Positions 7,653-15,657 of a stretch of 64,000 bases of DNA are shown piece after piece. Numbering within the stretch: the first letter of the stretch is position 1; each line of letters begins with the position of its first letter. Under the pieces are notes generated by a model that was not told the DNA's origin, did not search any database, and worked only from the letters and a program-made list of their open reading frames with translations. The stretch is from CALFCX01 sp041650595 (lineage in GTDB: Bacteria > Margulisbacteria > WOR-1 > JAKLHX01), in assembly GCA_041650595.1 (NCBI GenBank), contig JBAZKW010000001.1, positions 62,001-126,000 of the forward strand, in the 5' to 3' direction. Made by a program: the position numbers and the translations under genes.

Positions 7653-8405
7653 ATGAAAAATACAGAAGTTGTCATACTTGCCGCCGGCAAGGGAACACGA
7701 ATGAACTCGGACCTCCCGAAAGTCCTTCACAAAATATGCGGCAAGCCGCTTTTGTACCATGTGCTAGGTAATGTGAAAGAAGTATTTTCCGCGCCTCCTT
7801 ATATTGTTATCGGATACCAGGCGGAAAAAGTAAAGGCCGCTTTTAAGCAATATCCTGCGGTCTTTGTCCTTCAGGAAGAACAGCTTGGTACGGGACACGC
7901 AGTCCTTCAGACTGAGTCCTTCTTAAGGGACAAAGAGTCGACCGTAATGGTCCTCAACGGGGATATGCCCCTGATAAATTCCCGCATAATAAGCGATCTG
8001 ATGATGCATCATTTAAGGAACGGCGCTTCGGCTACGGTACTTACAGTAAAGATGGACGATCCCAAAGGCTACGGAAGGATAGTGCGCGGCCGGACCGGTC
8101 ATCTTGAGAAAATAGTTGAGCAAAAAGACGCCAGTCTCGGAGAATTAGAGATAAATGAGATAAATACGGGAACCTATTGTTTCAAAAGCAGGGACCTTTT
8201 TGCCGCCTTGCACGAAGTCCGCTCCGAAAATGTCCAGCACGAATACTATCTGACCGATATCATAGCCATTCTGAGAAAGCAAAAGAAGAAGGTCTCCGCC
8301 TTTTTGATAGACGACCCGCTTTCGGCTATCGGAATAAACACAAAAGAACAGCTTGCCGAGGCGGAAAAGATCTTTAAGTCGCGTTGCGGATTTTGCGTGC
8401 TATAA
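7653..8405 (+). CDS. GlmU-type uridylyltransferase domain only (no acetyltransferase domain)
   Basis: The 250-residue protein matches the N-terminal pyrophosphorylase half of GlmU, which makes UDP-GlcNAc from GlcNAc-1-P and UTP. Visible motifs are the nucleotide loop LAAGKGTRMNSDLPKVLHKI (~9-28), EEQLGTGHAVLQ, the metal/sugar motif VLNGDMPLI, GYGRIV, INEINTGTYCF and the C-terminal YYLTDII. Typical GlmU is ~450 residues, with a left-handed beta-helix acetyltransferase after this domain. Here the gene stops right after the Rossmann domain, so the Glc-N-1-P acetylation step must be encoded elsewhere or use another enzyme. The product of glmM lies nearby (9705-11078), consistent with UDP-GlcNAc synthesis. 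No frameshift remnant of the missing half is visible downstream. Confidence 0.85.
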   Translation: MKNTEVVILAAGKGTRMNSDLPKVLHKICGKPLLYHVLGNVKEVFSAPPYIVIGYQAEKVKAAFKQYPAVFVLQEEQLGTGHAVLQTESFLRDKESTVMVLNGDMPLINSRIISDLMMHHLRNGASATVLTVKMDDPKGYGRIVRGRTGHLEKIVEQKDASLGELEINEINTGTYCFKSRDLFAALHEVRSENVQHEYYLTDIIAILRKQKKKVSAFLIDDPLSAIGINTKEQLAEAEKIFKSRCGFCVL

Positions 8406-8446
8406 TATTGAAAATTTGACGGGAAAGGGATTTGAGGGCTTTTCAA

Positions 8447-9742
8447 ATGAGAAAAGTATCTGTATTTTCGGGTGATGCAGATTTTTGTGCGGTTGCAGAG
8501 CAGGCACTCAAGTCACAGTGTCTTGTGAAATGTTTTTCCCAGCAGGACAAGCTTTTGGAACACCTCAGGGAAAAACCGGCAGATCTTGTCATCCTTGATA
8601 ACGACAAAGATAACGCGCTGGGTTTGGAGCGTTTCAAAACGATAAAGGCGCTTATTCCCCGGGTCAATGTGATCATGGTCTCTGCCCTGCAGGATGTTTC
8701 CCACGCCGTTCTCGCCTCAAAACTCGGAGTATCAGATTATCTTTCCAAACCTTTGGATTCTGAAAAACTGATCGAAGCCGCAAACAGGATATTTTCCTCG
8801 CTTTCAGACATCTCGGCCCTTGTGATCGGGGATGATTACAGGCCGTTTTGGAGCGGTACCAGCGCTGCTTTGGAAAACTTTTTACTTCAGATGCATGAGG
8901 CTGCAGTCTCGGAAAAAGACGTGCTGCTTTTGTGCGAGGCGGGCATGCCTGGGAGCCAGGCGGCTGAGATCATTCATTCAAACAGCCCGGCGAAGAAAAA
9001 AGATCTTTCGGTTTTTGATCTCTCTTCTTTTGAAAAAGAGTCTTCGGAATCCATGTTCTGGAATTCTTTTAAACAGATGCTCGGAGAAACTTCTCAGACA
9101 GCATCAGAGAACTTCAATTTGGCGGGAACGATCTACATGGATGGACTGGGATCTTTATCCGAACATTTCAAAAACAGCATATTCGACTTCTTTTTAAAGA
9201 GGAAGTCCGGCGAAAGACCTGTCGATGCCCCAAGAATAATGATCAGGGTGTGTTTGTCCGAAGGGATATCCCGAGAAGATCATGACCGTCTAAAAGGCGC
9301 GCTTTTTGAAGTACGCATACCTCTTCTTAAGGAACGGAAAGAGGATATTCCTGTGATCGCTTCAGCGCTAATGAAAAAGTATTGTGCAAAATACGGCAAA
9401 GAGATCAATGCACTGGCCGATGACGTTCTTAAGCTTTTCATGTTTTATGATTGGCCGGGCAATTATGAAGAATTAAATGCAATGATAGAAAACTGTGTGC
9501 TCCGGTGCAAATCCGGATGTGTCATGTCGTTTGATGCGCCGGCAGACCTGAAAATGCTCCTTAACCTGAGTCTCCGGGAGGCCTTGGCGAACAACGATCA
9601 TTTTCTTGTATCGGCGCAGAATATCTTCAAACGCGAGCTGGTCGGTCTTTTAAAAGAGTGTTCCGGAAAAGATATGGAGACTGTGGCGCGGTTCCTGGAC
9701 TCTCCTAAGACGGTGCTGCTGGACGAGACCCCAATTTTTTGA
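8447..9742 (+). CDS. NtrC-like response regulator with degenerate AAA+ domain
   Basis: The ATG at 8447, 8 nt after GAGGG, is preferred to a TTG at 8432. The REC domain looks functional: acceptor D51 (VILDND), S79 (IMVSA) and K101 (YLSKPLD). The following ~220 residues align with sigma-54 activator AAA+ domains, but the catalytic parts are gone. Walker A reads LCEAGMPGSQAAE instead of GESGTGKE, Walker B reads GTIYMDGLG instead of LFLDEIG, and no GAFTGA loop remains. Structural landmarks persist (IPLLKERKEDIP, DWPGNYEELNAMIENC). The C-terminus is a weak Fis-like helix pair (FKRELVGLLKECSG...VARFLDS). It probably cannot hydrolyse ATP or remodel sigma-54, so it may act by binding or as an anti-activator. 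Its 3' end overlaps glmM by 38 bp. Confidence 0.8.
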   Translation: MRKVSVFSGDADFCAVAEQALKSQCLVKCFSQQDKLLEHLREKPADLVILDNDKDNALGLERFKTIKALIPRVNVIMVSALQDVSHAVLASKLGVSDYLSKPLDSEKLIEAANRIFSSLSDISALVIGDDYRPFWSGTSAALENFLLQMHEAAVSEKDVLLLCEAGMPGSQAAEIIHSNSPAKKKDLSVFDLSSFEKESSESMFWNSFKQMLGETSQTASENFNLAGTIYMDGLGSLSEHFKNSIFDFFLKRKSGERPVDAPRIMIRVCLSEGISREDHDRLKGALFEVRIPLLKERKEDIPVIASALMKKYCAKYGKEINALADDVLKLFMFYDWPGNYEELNAMIENCVLRCKSGCVMSFDAPADLKMLLNLSLREALANNDHFLVSAQNIFKRELVGLLKECSGKDMETVARFLDSPKTVLLDETPIF

Positions 9743-11078
9743 TCTCCTCTATCAGGTCTTTGGTGCGTTTTTTATCGGTGCCTTCCGCGATGATCCTGAT
9801 TATCGGTTCGGTATTGGATGCTCTTATGTGAAGCCAGCCGTCGGGCATATCTATTTTTATGCCGTCAGTTTTGTCGATCTTGGCAGAGGAGAATCTTTTT
9901 TCAGCCGCGGCCAGCATTATGGAAGGGTCCGTCCCTTGCGGCAGATCTATTTTGTCTTTTATCATCGTATATTTAGGCAGTGAGTCGACAAGCTGTGAAA
10001 CTGTCTTTTCCCGGTCGGCGAGAAGGTCAAGTATAAGCCCTATGCCACAGATACTGTCCCTGCCAAAACCTATTTCAGGCCAGATAATTCCTCCGTTGCC
10101 TTCTCCGCCTATCAAAGCTCCCAGCTCCTTTATTTTTTCCGAGACATTGACTTCCCCCACCTTTGTTCTTACCGTTCTTGCACCGAACATGGAGGCCGCA
10201 TCCTGCGTGATCCTGCTCGTGGAAAGATTTGTAACTACGATCTTGTTCTTTACGCCGGTATTTTTTGAGAGTACAAAAAGAACTGCCAGAGCAAGTGAGT
10301 ATTCTTCGCCGATCGCTTCACCGCAGTCCGACACGATCGCAAGCCGGTCCGCGTCAGGATCCTGCGCAAAACCTATATCGGCGCCGAACTCCTTTACGAT
10401 CCTGCAGAGATGGGAAAGATTGGACGGAATGGGTTCCAGGCCCCTCGGCGGGATCTGTCCCGGGTCCGTATTTATCGCAATTATTTCACAGCCAAGTTTT
10501 TTTAAAAGTTTTGGGGCGATCACCGAACCAGCTCCGTTGCAGCAATCGATTGCGACCTTGAATGCTCTTTTTTGTATCATAGCGGCCGATATTTTTTTCA
10601 TGACCAGATCGATATGCCTGTCCAAAGCTCCGTTGTCCGTCTTGCTGACGCAGGTACGCAGATCATTTTTGTCTTCGTCGGATTTGGGAAGTTTTTCATA
10701 AATACCAATAAGCTCTGCCGCCTGTTTTTCGTTCAAAAAGATCCCGTCGCTTCTTACAAACTTTAGGCCGTTCCATTGGGGTGGATTGTGGCTTGCGGTA
10801 ACAATAATGCCGCCGTCTGCCGAAAGATATTTTACGGCCAATTGAATAGTAGGGGTAGGAGCTATTCCAACGTCTATTACTTCACAGCCGCTTTTGTTGA
10901 GACGGCCAATTACCAGTGTCCTTATGTGCGCGCCGGAAGACCTGCCGTCGGAGCCGACAACTATCCTGCCGTTCTTTGTGTACATAGCATAAGCCGCGGC
11001 AAAGGAGTCCACAACTTCATTTGTCAAAGATTCTCCGGTTATTCCTCTTATGCCGGAGATGCTGATCTTAAGTGTCAT
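9705..11078 (-). CDS. glmM: Phosphoglucosamine mutase GlmM
   Basis: This ~457-residue alpha-D-phosphohexomutase converts glucosamine-6-P to glucosamine-1-P for UDP-GlcNAc synthesis. It shows the catalytic phosphoserine loop TASHNPPQWNG (S96), the metal loop QDPDADRLAIV, the sugar-specificity loop GGEGNGGIIWP and the phosphate-binding loop RASNTEPIIRII. Phosphomannomutase activity cannot be excluded, but length, the GEGNGG loop and the nearby glmU-like gene favour GlmM. The ATG at 11078 is chosen over a TTG two codons upstream because a TGCTATAAT box ends 8 nt before it, predicting a leaderless mRNA. It converges with the regulator gene and overlaps it. Confidence 0.88.
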   Translation of the reverse strand: MTLKISISGIRGITGESLTNEVVDSFAAAYAMYTKNGRIVVGSDGRSSGAHIRTLVIGRLNKSGCEVIDVGIAPTPTIQLAVKYLSADGGIIVTASHNPPQWNGLKFVRSDGIFLNEKQAAELIGIYEKLPKSDEDKNDLRTCVSKTDNGALDRHIDLVMKKISAAMIQKRAFKVAIDCCNGAGSVIAPKLLKKLGCEIIAINTDPGQIPPRGLEPIPSNLSHLCRIVKEFGADIGFAQDPDADRLAIVSDCGEAIGEEYSLALAVLFVLSKNTGVKNKIVVTNLSTSRITQDAASMFGARTVRTKVGEVNVSEKIKELGALIGGEGNGGIIWPEIGFGRDSICGIGLILDLLADREKTVSQLVDSLPKYTMIKDKIDLPQGTDPSIMLAAAEKRFSSAKIDKTDGIKIDMPDGWLHIRASNTEPIIRIIAEGTDKKRTKDLIEEIKKLGSRPAAPS

Positions 11079-11086
11079 ACGCAAGC

Positions 11087-11092
11087 ATTATA
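11087..11092 (-). promoter_or_regulatory. Extended -10 box of glmM, leaderless arrangement
   Basis: The minus strand reads TGCTATAAT, 8 nt before the ATG at 11078. No Shine-Dalgarno sequence lies between. Confidence 0.6.
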
Positions 11093-11132
11093 GCAAACGT
11101 CATTGCGAGGAGTCCCGCATTTTCTGATTTTG

Positions 11133-11161
11133 TTTGAAATGATTGACCTTGCTGCTATAAT
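11133..11161 (+). promoter_or_regulatory. Promoter of the MEMO/AMMECR1 pair
   Basis: TTTGAA (11133-11138), a 17-bp spacer, then TATAAT (11156-11161) preceded by TGC (extended -10). The ATG at 11175 is 13 nt further on, so the leader would be about 7 nt. Confidence 0.6.
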
Positions 11162-11174
11162 GTCCTTGTTAAAT

Positions 11175-11975
11175 ATGGGACAAGTCGTTTTTGGCATGAT
11201 ATCTCCTCATCCACCTCTTCTTATCCCGGAGATAGGCGGCGGCAGGATAAAGGGAGTGGAGCGGACCGACCGGGCTCTTAAGTCCGCGGGCGGGAAGCTT
11301 GTATCTTCCGGTCCGGATACTGTGGTCATCATAACTCCTCACGGCAAGATCTCAGAAACTAATATCCGCTTATATTCGAGCCCTTTTTTGGAAGGTGATT
11401 TTTCTATGTTCGGCCTCCCTGACGTAATAATGTCCAGCGAGGGCGACCCTGTCCTGGCCGGTAACGTGGTACAAGCCGCCCGCGGTAAAAAGATAGCCTG
11501 CGAGATCATTTCCGACACTTTTTTAGATCACGGGGTCATGGTTCCCTTACATTATCTCAAGGCCGCGGGTTTTGAAGGAAAAGTACTTCCAATAGCGGTT
11601 TCACTTGTATCCTTGAAAGAGCTTTTTGAATTTGGCAAGCTTTTTAACCGGGTAGTGGAAGCATCTGATAAAAAAATAGCGGTGGTGGCCTCTGCCGATA
11701 TGTCCCACCGACTTACCTCTAATGCCCCTTCCGGCTACAGCCCCAAAGGCACAATGTTTGATGAAAAACTTGTTGAGCTTGTTAAACGCAATGATATAGA
11801 TGCAATCCTCAATTTTGATGCTGAACTTGCCGAAGAAGCCGGACAGGACGCGCTTTGGTCTATTGCGATACTTCTTGGCATTTTGGACGGCGGAGCCTTT
11901 AAGACCGAGTTCCTTTCATACGAAGGGCCGTTCGGGGTCGGGTACATGGTGGCAGTATATGAGAAGGGAAAATAA
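11175..11975 (+). CDS. MEMO1-like protein (class III extradiol dioxygenase fold; AmmeMemoRadiSam system protein B)
   Basis: The 266-residue protein begins MGQVVFGMISPHPPLLIPEI, the LigB/MEMO signature with the His pair near the N-terminus. VVIITPHGKISETNIRLY, SDTFLDHGVMVPLHYL and VVASADMSHRLT contain the remaining family-conserved His/Asp residues, and EEAGQDALWSIAILLGIL follows. LigB-type enzymes open catechols using Fe(II); MEMO proteins share the fold and their bacterial role is not settled. The gene is one base from an AMMECR1 gene, the classic pairing of the AmmeMemoRadiSam system. The third partner, a radical SAM protein, is not adjacent. Upstream in-frame starts are ignored because the promoter lies inside them. 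Confidence 0.85.
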   Translation: MGQVVFGMISPHPPLLIPEIGGGRIKGVERTDRALKSAGGKLVSSGPDTVVIITPHGKISETNIRLYSSPFLEGDFSMFGLPDVIMSSEGDPVLAGNVVQAARGKKIACEIISDTFLDHGVMVPLHYLKAAGFEGKVLPIAVSLVSLKELFEFGKLFNRVVEASDKKIAVVASADMSHRLTSNAPSGYSPKGTMFDEKLVELVKRNDIDAILNFDAELAEEAGQDALWSIAILLGILDGGAFKTEFLSYEGPFGVGYMVAVYEKGK

Positions 11976-11976
11976 G

Positions 11977-12486
11977 ATGTCGCATCCTATTGTGCAGCTT
12001 GCCCGAAAAACCATAGAGCTTTACTTGAAAGAGCAAAAAATCATGTATGTTCCTCCCGAGCTGACCGACGAGATGAAACTAAAGGCCGGAGTATTTGTTT
12101 CTTTGCATAGGCAGGGAGCTTTGCGCGGGTGCATAGGGACATTTTCTCCAACACAGGACAATGTAGCAAAAGAAGTGATAATGAACGCCATATCAGCCGC
12201 GACAAGGGACCCGAGATTTATGCCGATGGACAAAAGCGAGCTTGAAGATCTCGAAATATCCGTTGATGTACTCTCGTCTCCGGAGCCTGTAAAAGACATC
12301 TCCGAGCTTGATGCAAAAAAATACGGGATCATAGTTTCCGCGGGATCGAAAAGGGGACTTCTTTTGCCGGACCTTGACGGGGTAAATACTCCGCAGCAGC
12401 AAATTTCTATCTGCAGGCAAAAAGCGGGGATTTCCGAAAAAGAGCCTGTGCAACTGGCAAAATTTGTGGTAAAAAGGTATTATTAA
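11977..12486 (+). CDS. AMMECR1 domain protein (AmmeMemoRadiSam system protein A)
   Basis: The start is the ATG at 11977, six nt after AAGGGA and one base past the MEMO-like stop, although the frame is open further upstream. The 169-residue protein carries the AMMECR1 core: AGVFVSLHRQGALRGCIGTF with the invariant LRGCIG motif, then AISAATRDPRFMPM, ELEDLEISVDVLSSPEPV, KYGIIVSAGSKRGLLLPDLDGVNT and QQISICRQKAGI. The function of AMMECR1 proteins is unknown; the conserved surface cleft around LRGCIG suggests an enzyme or binding site. Tight linkage to the MEMO homologue indicates a shared role. Confidence 0.92.
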   Translation: MSHPIVQLARKTIELYLKEQKIMYVPPELTDEMKLKAGVFVSLHRQGALRGCIGTFSPTQDNVAKEVIMNAISAATRDPRFMPMDKSELEDLEISVDVLSSPEPVKDISELDAKKYGIIVSAGSKRGLLLPDLDGVNTPQQQISICRQKAGISEKEPVQLAKFVVKRYY

Positions 12487-12526
12487 AGGTTATGCTGGAC
12501 TTTTTTTGGAAAGGGCCTAAAAACAG

Positions 12527-13570
12527 ATGATCAAAGTTGGGATAGTGGGGGCCGCGGGTTATGCGGGAGTAGGGGTATTACAGATACTTGCAGCTCATCC
12601 TCAAACAAAAGTCGTTTGGCTTTCCAGCGAACAAGCCCATGCGGGGAAAAAAATATCCGATATACGGCCGTCGCTTTTAGGTGTTTGTGATCTTGAATGC
12701 CAGGCTCCCGATATCTCCGCTCTTATAGATTCGGTGGATGTTGTCATAATGGCGCTTCCCAACGGGCTTGCGATGAAACTTTCGCCTCTTATACTCAAAA
12801 AAGGAAAAAAGGCGATCGATGTAAGCGCGGACTACAGGATAAAAGATCTGGTTGAATATAAAAAGTGGTACAACATAGACCATGCGAGCCCCGATCTTGT
12901 GGAAAAAGCCGTTTACGGATTGCCTGAACTTTTCAGGGAAAAGATAAAAGGAGCTTCTTTGGTCGCAAATCCGGGCTGTTATCCGACCGCTTCGATACTC
13001 GGAGCCGCGCCTTTGGTGAAGAGCGGGCTTATAGATCTAAACAGCATAATCATAGACGCAAAAAGCGGGGTTTCCGGTGCAGGAGCGGCTTTGACCGATA
13101 TTACCCATTTTCCAGAATGTAACGAAAACTTAAGGGCTTATGCTGTTGCAACGCACAGGCACAATCCGGAGATAGACCAGGTGCTGGGAGAGACGGTTGC
13201 CAAAAAGATCGTAACGACTTTTGTTCCGCATCTCATACCGATGAACCGGGGGATACACACTACGATATACGCAACACTTTCCGGCAAGGCCGATACCGAC
13301 AAAGTACACGCGCTTTACAAAGAATTTTACAAGGGTGCTTATTTTGTAAGAGTTCTCGACAAAGGCAGGTTCCCTGCGACAAAATACGTGAGCGGTTCTA
13401 ATTTTTGTGACATGAACGTTATCGTTGACGAGCGCTCTAGCAGAATTGTGGTGATGTCGGTCATCGACAACCTGGTAAAAGGAGCAGCGGGACAGGCCGT
13501 GCAGAACATGAACGTAATATTCGGACTTGACGAAAAGACCGGCCTCGATAGGAGCCCTCTTTATCCATGA
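12527..13570 (+). CDS. argC: N-acetyl-gamma-glutamyl-phosphate reductase
   Basis: ArgC reduces N-acetylglutamyl phosphate to the semialdehyde with NADPH, the third step of arginine synthesis. This 347-residue protein has the nucleotide loop IVGAAGYAGVGVLQIL (6-21), the catalytic Cys in NPGCYPTAS (C151), KSGVSGAGAA and THRHNPEID with the catalytic His, and the C-terminal NLVKGAAGQAVQNMN. Its TGA overlaps the argJ start by 4 bp, so argC, argJ and argB form a translationally coupled operon. Confidence 0.96.
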   Translation: MIKVGIVGAAGYAGVGVLQILAAHPQTKVVWLSSEQAHAGKKISDIRPSLLGVCDLECQAPDISALIDSVDVVIMALPNGLAMKLSPLILKKGKKAIDVSADYRIKDLVEYKKWYNIDHASPDLVEKAVYGLPELFREKIKGASLVANPGCYPTASILGAAPLVKSGLIDLNSIIIDAKSGVSGAGAALTDITHFPECNENLRAYAVATHRHNPEIDQVLGETVAKKIVTTFVPHLIPMNRGIHTTIYATLSGKADTDKVHALYKEFYKGAYFVRVLDKGRFPATKYVSGSNFCDMNVIVDERSSRIVVMSVIDNLVKGAAGQAVQNMNVIFGLDEKTGLDRSPLYP

Positions 13571-14775
13571 ACGTTCCTTTTAAGGTCCAGGAAGGCGGTA
13601 TCTGTGTTCCCGAAGGTTTTTTGTCCTCGGGAGTTTACAGCGGCGTTAAGAAGTCAAAGAAAAAAGATCTCGCCATCATATATTCCACGTCGCCGGCCTC
13701 GGCAGCCGGAGTATTTACAAAAAACAAGGTAAAAGCCGCACCTGTAATACTTTCGCAAAAAGTGATAAAGAAAGGCAAAGCCCAAGCTATAGTAATAAAT
13801 TCAGGTAATGCCAATGCGTGCACCGGAAAAAAAGGACTTGACGATGCGTACTTGATGATAAAAGAGACCGCAAAATCCCTGAGACTGGAAGAGGGGCAGG
13901 TGTTGGTGGCTTCGACCGGTATAATAGGGGTCCCTATGCCTATGCACAAGATAATTGGAGGCATCTGGACCGCCTCCCGCATGGTAAAGAAAGATCTTTC
14001 CTGCTCAGCTGCCGAAGCGATACTTACCACCGATCTCAGAAAAAAAGAGATCGCGGTAAGTGTTCCTCTGGGCGGCAGGGAAAAGATCCGCATCGGCGGG
14101 ATCGCCAAGGGCTCAGGTATGATCTGTCCGAATATGGCTACCATGATCGGTGTCATCACTACCGACGCGCGCATAGAGTCCCGCCTTCTCCAAAAAGCTC
14201 TTTCAGAGGCTGTGGAAGACTCTTTCAATATGACAACAGTTGACAACGACACAAGCACCAATGACTGCGTTTTTGCTCTTGCCAACGGACAGGCTGCCAA
14301 AATATCGGCAGGAAAAAGATATAGGATCTTTTTGGAGGCGCTGAAATTTGTTTGCCAATATCTTGCCAAAGAAATTGCGCGCGACGGCGAGGGTGCTACC
14401 CGCTTGGTTTCCGTAACGGTAAGGGGCGCAAAAAACAAGAAAGATGCGGCATTGGCGGCTAAGGCCGTAGCCGGCTCCAGCCTGGTTAAATGTGCGGTAA
14501 CAGGAGCGGACCCGAATATCGGAAGGGTCCTTGCTGCGGCGGGTTATTCGGGAGCAGAATTCGATCCGGATAAAATTGAAGTATGGCTTACAAAGATGCT
14601 TCTGGTAAAAAACGGCATGCCGGTCGAATTTGACGCAAAAAAAGCTTCCGAACTAATGAAAAAAGATCCTGTAGAGATTTTTGTCGACTTTAAACAGGGG
14701 AGCCATAGCGCGACCGCCTGGGGCTGCGATATGACCGAAAAATATATAGAGATAAACGCGAGGTACCATACCTGA
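13567..14775 (+). CDS. argJ: Glutamate N-acetyltransferase / amino-acid acetyltransferase
   Basis: ArgJ recycles the acetyl group from N-acetylornithine to glutamate; bifunctional forms also use acetyl-CoA. This 402-residue precursor shows the self-cleavage site CPNMATMIGVITTDA (nucleophile T192), the N-terminal oxyanion residues in VASTGIIGVPMPM, VDNDTSTND in the beta chain, and the C-terminal CDMTEKYIEINARY. Position between argC and argB with 4-bp and 1-bp overlaps indicates one operon using the cyclic acetyl pathway. Whether it is mono- or bifunctional cannot be decided from sequence. Confidence 0.95.
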   Translation: MNVPFKVQEGGICVPEGFLSSGVYSGVKKSKKKDLAIIYSTSPASAAGVFTKNKVKAAPVILSQKVIKKGKAQAIVINSGNANACTGKKGLDDAYLMIKETAKSLRLEEGQVLVASTGIIGVPMPMHKIIGGIWTASRMVKKDLSCSAAEAILTTDLRKKEIAVSVPLGGREKIRIGGIAKGSGMICPNMATMIGVITTDARIESRLLQKALSEAVEDSFNMTTVDNDTSTNDCVFALANGQAAKISAGKRYRIFLEALKFVCQYLAKEIARDGEGATRLVSVTVRGAKNKKDAALAAKAVAGSSLVKCAVTGADPNIGRVLAAAGYSGAEFDPDKIEVWLTKMLLVKNGMPVEFDAKKASELMKKDPVEIFVDFKQGSHSATAWGCDMTEKYIEINARYHT

Positions 14776-15638
14776 TGTTCGACGCACTCATAAAAAGGGC
14801 CGAGGTCGTAATGGAGGCGCTACCTTACCTGCGCAAGTTCTACGGCAAGGTCATAGTAATAAAATACGGCGGAAATGCCATGGTAGACCGCGAGCTAAAA
14901 GCCAAAGTTATCGAGGCGGTTGTCCTGCTTAGATATCTCGGCATGCATCCGGTGCTGGTCCACGGCGGCGGCCCGGAAATAACCAAAGAGCTCAAGAAGA
15001 GAAAGATAGAGGTGAAGTTTTTGGAAGGCCTGCGCGTCACAGATGGACCTACTATGGACGTAGTTGAAACAGTGCTTGGCAGAGTAAATTCCGGGATCGT
15101 ATCAATGATAAACAAAGGCGGCCGGATAGCAAAAGGTTTTTCAGGCAAAAAAGGCAAGATCTTAAAGGCCAGAAAAAGGGTCTTTTTCAGGAACAAACAG
15201 AAAGTTGACCTGGGTTTTGTAGGCGATGTAGCTTTTGTGGATGTAAAACAGCTTAAAGGGGTGATCGCAAACGGCAGGATCCCGGTCATTTCTTCCATCG
15301 GGGTGGACGGCAAAGGGCGAACTTACAACATAAACGCCGATATAGTTGCTTCAGAAATTGCCTCTGCGCTAAGTGCCGCAAAGCTGATATTGATAACCAA
15401 TGTAAGAGGAGTCTTTGACAAAAGGGACAAACTTATTTCCGCTGTGAACGCCGCAAAGATACGCCGGCTTATAAGGAACGGTGTTATTTCCGGGGGAATG
15501 ATACCAAAGGTCAGATGCGCTCTCAAAGCGCTCAAAGAAGGTGTTGAAAAAGTCCATATAATTGACGGCAGGATACCGCACGCGATACTTCTGGAACTCT
15601 TTACGGATATTGGTATCGGAACCATGGTCGAAAGATAA
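14775..15638 (+). CDS. argB: Acetylglutamate kinase
   Basis: ArgB phosphorylates N-acetylglutamate using ATP. The 287-residue amino-acid-kinase fold shows the glycine-rich VIKYGGNAM (28-36), PVLVHGGGPEI, FLEGLRVTDGPTMD, then VISSIGVDGKGRTYNINADIVA and ISGGMIPKVRCALKAL. A long basic segment (FSGKKGKILKARKRVFF) and KIRRLIRNG are present. The ATG overlaps the last base of the argJ stop region, consistent with coupling. The N-terminal stretch FDALIKRAEVVMEALPYLRKF resembles the helix that carries arginine feedback in hexameric ArgB enzymes, so feedback inhibition is plausible. Confidence 0.95.
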   Translation: MFDALIKRAEVVMEALPYLRKFYGKVIVIKYGGNAMVDRELKAKVIEAVVLLRYLGMHPVLVHGGGPEITKELKKRKIEVKFLEGLRVTDGPTMDVVETVLGRVNSGIVSMINKGGRIAKGFSGKKGKILKARKRVFFRNKQKVDLGFVGDVAFVDVKQLKGVIANGRIPVISSIGVDGKGRTYNINADIVASEIASALSAAKLILITNVRGVFDKRDKLISAVNAAKIRRLIRNGVISGGMIPKVRCALKALKEGVEKVHIIDGRIPHAILLELFTDIGIGTMVER

Positions 15639-15657
15639 CATTCGCGGGAGCCTATTC

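Noticed and set aside
9859..10701. 280-codon frame antisense to glmM, and similar long antisense frames at 13635-14438 (argJ), 41432-42229 (ilvB) and 59725-60531 (rplS/lepB)
   Set aside because: Each lies fully opposite a clear enzyme gene, has low-complexity or Ser-rich translation and no promoter or ribosome-binding site.
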